From contig QNAH01000112.1 of the NCBI GenBank assembly GCA_003641425.1, forward strand, positions 1 to 8,252: a stretch of 8,252 nucleotides of DNA. The letters run 5' to 3'. The translations under genes and the position numbers were made by a program. This stretch comes from Candidatus Zixiibacteriota bacterium (GTDB lineage: Bacteria > Zixibacteria > MSB-5A5 > GN15 > PGXB01). This document shows positions 6,978 to 8,252 of the stretch, one piece after another. Numbering within the stretch: the stretch's first letter is position 1; each line of letters opens with the position of its first letter. Under the pieces are notes generated by a model, which had not been told where the DNA came from, made no database searches, and saw only the letters and a program-made list of their open reading frames with translations.

Positions 6978-7105
6978 CGGGTGGTCCTGCCTATTCTCGA
7001 TTTTTGGGCAGTTGGCAAGTCGGCTCATATTTGCATCCGGTGTATTATATGGGAAAAAGTTTCGGTGCCCTACCCCTTGCTGACACCTGTTACACCAAAT
7101 TAACT

Positions 7106-7149
7106 GTAAAGGATGTCATGAAACAAAATGTAAACCATGTCTTGACACA
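7106..7149 (+). repeat. Two imperfect 20-base direct repeats, 24-base period; possible IS end
   Basis: GTAAAGGATGTCATGAAACA (7106-7125) and GTAAACCATGTCTTGACACA (7130-7149) match at 16 of 20 positions. A TGTTAC at 7088-7093 may be part of the same end. Arrays of GTAAxxxATGTC units are, from memory, typical of the terminal regions of integrase-core (IS481/IS3-like) insertion sequences. No transposase and no inverted partner lie in the window, so this would be a solo end or remnant. Confidence 0.4.
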
Positions 7150-7198
7150 ATACAGTCCACATCTGCCCCTCTTAATCATTGATTCATCGTCTGGGTGC

Positions 7199-7216
7199 CC
7201 CACAGCTTGCTGTGGG
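7199..7216. repeat. Hairpin CCCACAG/CTGTGGG
   Basis: CCCACAGCTTGCTGTGGG folds with a 7-bp stem and a CTTG loop. It ends 116 bases before the 'STGPRT' start and is followed 3 bases later by a second hairpin. Confidence 0.55.
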
Positions 7217-7219
7217 TTA

Positions 7220-7244
7220 GATTGTTAAGGCGTTGCCTTCAATC
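7220..7244. repeat. Bulged hairpin GATTG-AAGGC/GCCTT-CAATC
   Basis: GATTG (7220-7224) and AAGGC (7227-7231) pair with GCCTT (7235-7239) and CAATC (7240-7244): 10 base pairs with a 2-base bulge and a GTT loop. No T tract follows. Together with the hairpin just upstream it makes a double palindrome in the leader region of the next gene. Confidence 0.5.
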
Positions 7245-7332
7245 ATTCACCGAAAATCAAAAATACCACCAAATCAGTGATGATCGGGATTCCGGGCCCG
7301 TTATAGAGGGTAATTTTTATCGAGGAGAAGCC

Positions 7333-7929
7333 ATGGCAACATCAAAAAAACAAATTGCCGCCAACCGGCGCAATGCCAAAAAATCGACCGGCCCCAGAAC
7401 CGCCCGGGGTAAGGCTGTTTCAAGCCGCAACGCCGTCAAACACGGCCTCTATTGCCGCGACCTTATTATCGACTCGCCCAAACTTAAAGAGGACCCAGCC
7501 GAATATCAAAATCTGCTGGAATCGCTTTTCGATGATCTTCGGCCAAAAGGTAAAATACAAAAAGCGCTTGTCCATATTATCGCCGAGTGTCTCTGGCGGC
7601 AGGAACGCGCCCTCAACGCCGAACTCATGATAATTAACCGCCAGCTCGAACAATTGAATCGGCATACATCCGAAAATGAATTGCTTAAAAAATATATGTC
7701 TGATCCGGAGTTCCTGCTCGATCCTTCTCAACTTGCTTCTCGTGAGTTCAGGGACATGATGGATTATATAAAAATCGAGCTCATCCCGTATCAATCCGCC
7801 TATGATGGTTGCATGGGAATGGAAATGGCGCTGGACAATAAATTGCATCGCGCCTTAAGACTGTTTATGCACCTTAAAGAAAGCCGTAAATCCAAAGCTC
7901 CCAAGAAGAAACGGCTAAAAGCATCATAA
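7333..7929 (+). CDS. Uncharacterised 'STGPRT...NAVKHGL' family protein
   Basis: A 198-residue, mostly helical protein with basic ends. The N-terminus carries KKSTGPRTARGK (16-27) and SRNAVKHGLYCR (31-42), a signature I recognise from a large, multi-copy family of unknown function in Planctomycetes, Acidobacteria and candidate phyla. A helical middle part (55-110, Leu- and Glu-rich) follows. The C-terminal part LDNKLHRALRLFMHL (167-181) and a Lys/Arg-rich tail (184-196) resemble other members. The basic ends suggest nucleic acid binding, but no catalytic motif or HTH is evident. The start at 7333 is chosen over an in-frame ATG at 7195 because GAGGAG (7322-7327) lies just before it and the family signature begins there; the upstream extension runs through hairpin repeats. 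The gene is alone, with palindromic repeats on both sides, and may be a cargo or repeat-associated gene. Confidence 0.75.
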   Translation: MATSKKQIAANRRNAKKSTGPRTARGKAVSSRNAVKHGLYCRDLIIDSPKLKEDPAEYQNLLESLFDDLRPKGKIQKALVHIIAECLWRQERALNAELMIINRQLEQLNRHTSENELLKKYMSDPEFLLDPSQLASREFRDMMDYIKIELIPYQSAYDGCMGMEMALDNKLHRALRLFMHLKESRKSKAPKKKRLKAS

Positions 7930-8040
7930 AATATAGGGGTATCAAACCCATTTCCCTGTAACTTGATGATTAAATGTAAGTTATAGCGAATATCGGTCTT
8001 TGCTTGATATGGAGGACTGTGGACATCTGCCGCGCATTTT

Positions 8041-8053
8041 GTGGTGTCGGGTC
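8041..8053 (+). repeat. Half-copy of the palindromic repeat
   Basis: GTGGTGTCGGGTC repeats exactly the left arm of the next palindrome (8071-8083), 30 bases upstream of it. The matching right arm is absent, so this is a truncated or single-arm copy. Confidence 0.7.
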
Positions 8054-8068
8054 ACGCCCTGCAAATTG

Positions 8069-8102
8069 AAGTGGTGTCGGGTCGCCGCACCCGACACCAC
8101 TT
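8069..8102. repeat. REP-like palindrome, copy B
   Basis: A perfect 14-bp stem: AAGTGGTGTCGGGT (8069-8082) pairs with ACCCGACACCACTT (8089-8102), loop CGCCGC. It lies between no two obvious genes of one operon and has no T tract directly attached, so it looks like a dispersed palindromic repeat and not a terminator. Confidence 0.8.
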
Positions 8103-8150
8103 TGGGTGCTTATTTCAATGTATTATTATTTTTTTTGCAGACCACCTGAA

Positions 8151-8204
8151 GTGCTGTCAGGTCGCCGTCGAAGATCCCGACTCAGGCGGGACACCTGACA
8201 GCAC
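8151..8204. repeat. REP-like palindrome, copy C, with nested hairpin
   Basis: A perfect 12-bp stem: GTGCTGTCAGGT (8151-8162) pairs with ACCTGACAGCAC (8193-8204). The left arm and following CGCCG match copy B at all but two positions, and both differences are compensated in the right arm. The 30-base loop is longer than that of copy B and contains a second hairpin, TCCCG (8175-8179) with CGGGA (8187-8191). Confidence 0.8.
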
Positions 8205-8218
8205 AAAGCCACACCTAG

Positions 8219-8238
8219 GGGCGCCCATGTGTGCGCCC
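8219..8238. repeat. Short GC-rich hairpin
   Basis: GGGCGC (8219-8224) pairs with GCGCCC (8233-8238) across an 8-base loop. It is close to copy C but its arms are unrelated in sequence to it. Confidence 0.45.
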
Positions 8239-8252
8239 GCGTTGAATAAATA

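Larger units (their letters stand above)
6861..7332. other. 472-base region without a convincing gene
   Basis: Lies between the divergent symporter and the 'STGPRT' gene. Open frames here are short and overlap, without ribosome binding sites or recognisable products. It contains an A/T-rich stretch (6902-6921), an 8-bp palindrome TTGCGCAA (6890-6897), three small hairpins (6961-6977, 7199-7216, 7220-7244) and a 24-base tandem repeat (7106-7149), each listed separately. It should also hold the promoters of both flanking genes, but I found no well-spaced pair for either. Confidence 0.6.
7930..8252. other. Non-coding tail rich in palindromes
   Basis: No gene is visible from 7930 to the window end. 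The first 110 bases hold only weak pairings (TAACTT 7959-7964 with AAGTTA 7978-7983). From 8041 on there are a half-copy, two full palindromes and a small GC-rich hairpin, listed separately. A T-rich stretch (8121-8136) lies between the two main palindromes. Confidence 0.7.

Noticed and set aside
7142..7147. TTGACA as a -35 box for the 'STGPRT' gene
   Set aside because: The hexamer is perfect but no -10-like sequence lies 15-19 bases downstream, and it is part of the tandem repeat.
7195..7332. N-terminal extension of the 'STGPRT' protein from an ATG at 7195
   Set aside because: It runs through two hairpin repeats, lacks a ribosome binding site, and the family signature with a good GAGGAG site starts at 7333.
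8069..8204. CRISPR array
   Set aside because: Repeats are palindromic, few, of unequal spacing, and no regular spacers or cas genes are present.

Overview
The window reads as ordinary chromosomal DNA from an anaerobic or facultative bacterium, with a metabolic block (about 1-4893), one convergent transporter gene (4998-6860, minus strand) and an accessory, repeat-rich tail (6861-8252). From protein style and the unknown 'STGPRT...NAVKHGL' family near the end, I would guess a candidate phylum of the FCB/Zixibacteria kind. This is recall-based inference, with no rRNA or marker gene here to prove it.

Region 1 (1-1461) is central carbon metabolism. It holds the last 89 codons of an ATP-dependent phosphoenolpyruvate carboxykinase, then a 6-phosphofructokinase 10 bases downstream, and ends in a clear rho-independent terminator. 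The PFK has the Gly/Lys residue pair of an unusual 'group III' type that should use ATP.

Region 2 (1462-4893) is the most interesting part. A regulatory intergenic stretch carries an 8-bp inverted repeat, a plausible extended -10 promoter and a perfect TGTGA-N6-TCACA palindrome of the CRP/FNR type. It leads a tight three-gene operon: an AcsA-like acetate:CoA/AMP ligase with an acetate-sized pocket, a small acyl carrier protein with a DSF phosphopantetheine site, and a glycine C-acetyltransferase-like (KBL) alpha-oxoamine synthase. Gaps are 20 and 7 bases. The layout suggests that acetate (or a similarly small acid) is adenylated, possibly loaded on the dedicated carrier protein, and condensed with glycine or another amino acid to give an amino-ketone. 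KBL normally uses free acetyl-CoA and pairs with threonine dehydrogenase, which is not seen here, so the carrier-linked version may be an undescribed pathway.

Region 3 (4894-6860) has a 10-bp hairpin between convergent genes and a large Na+/solute symporter (SSS family) of unknown substrate.

Region 4 (6861-8252) has a 24-bp-period tandem repeat that resembles the end of an integrase-type insertion sequence, several compact palindromes, one gene of an uncharacterised basic protein family, and then a cluster of REP-like palindromes. Two of these are related copies whose two base differences are both compensated across the stem, which points to selection on a folded structure.
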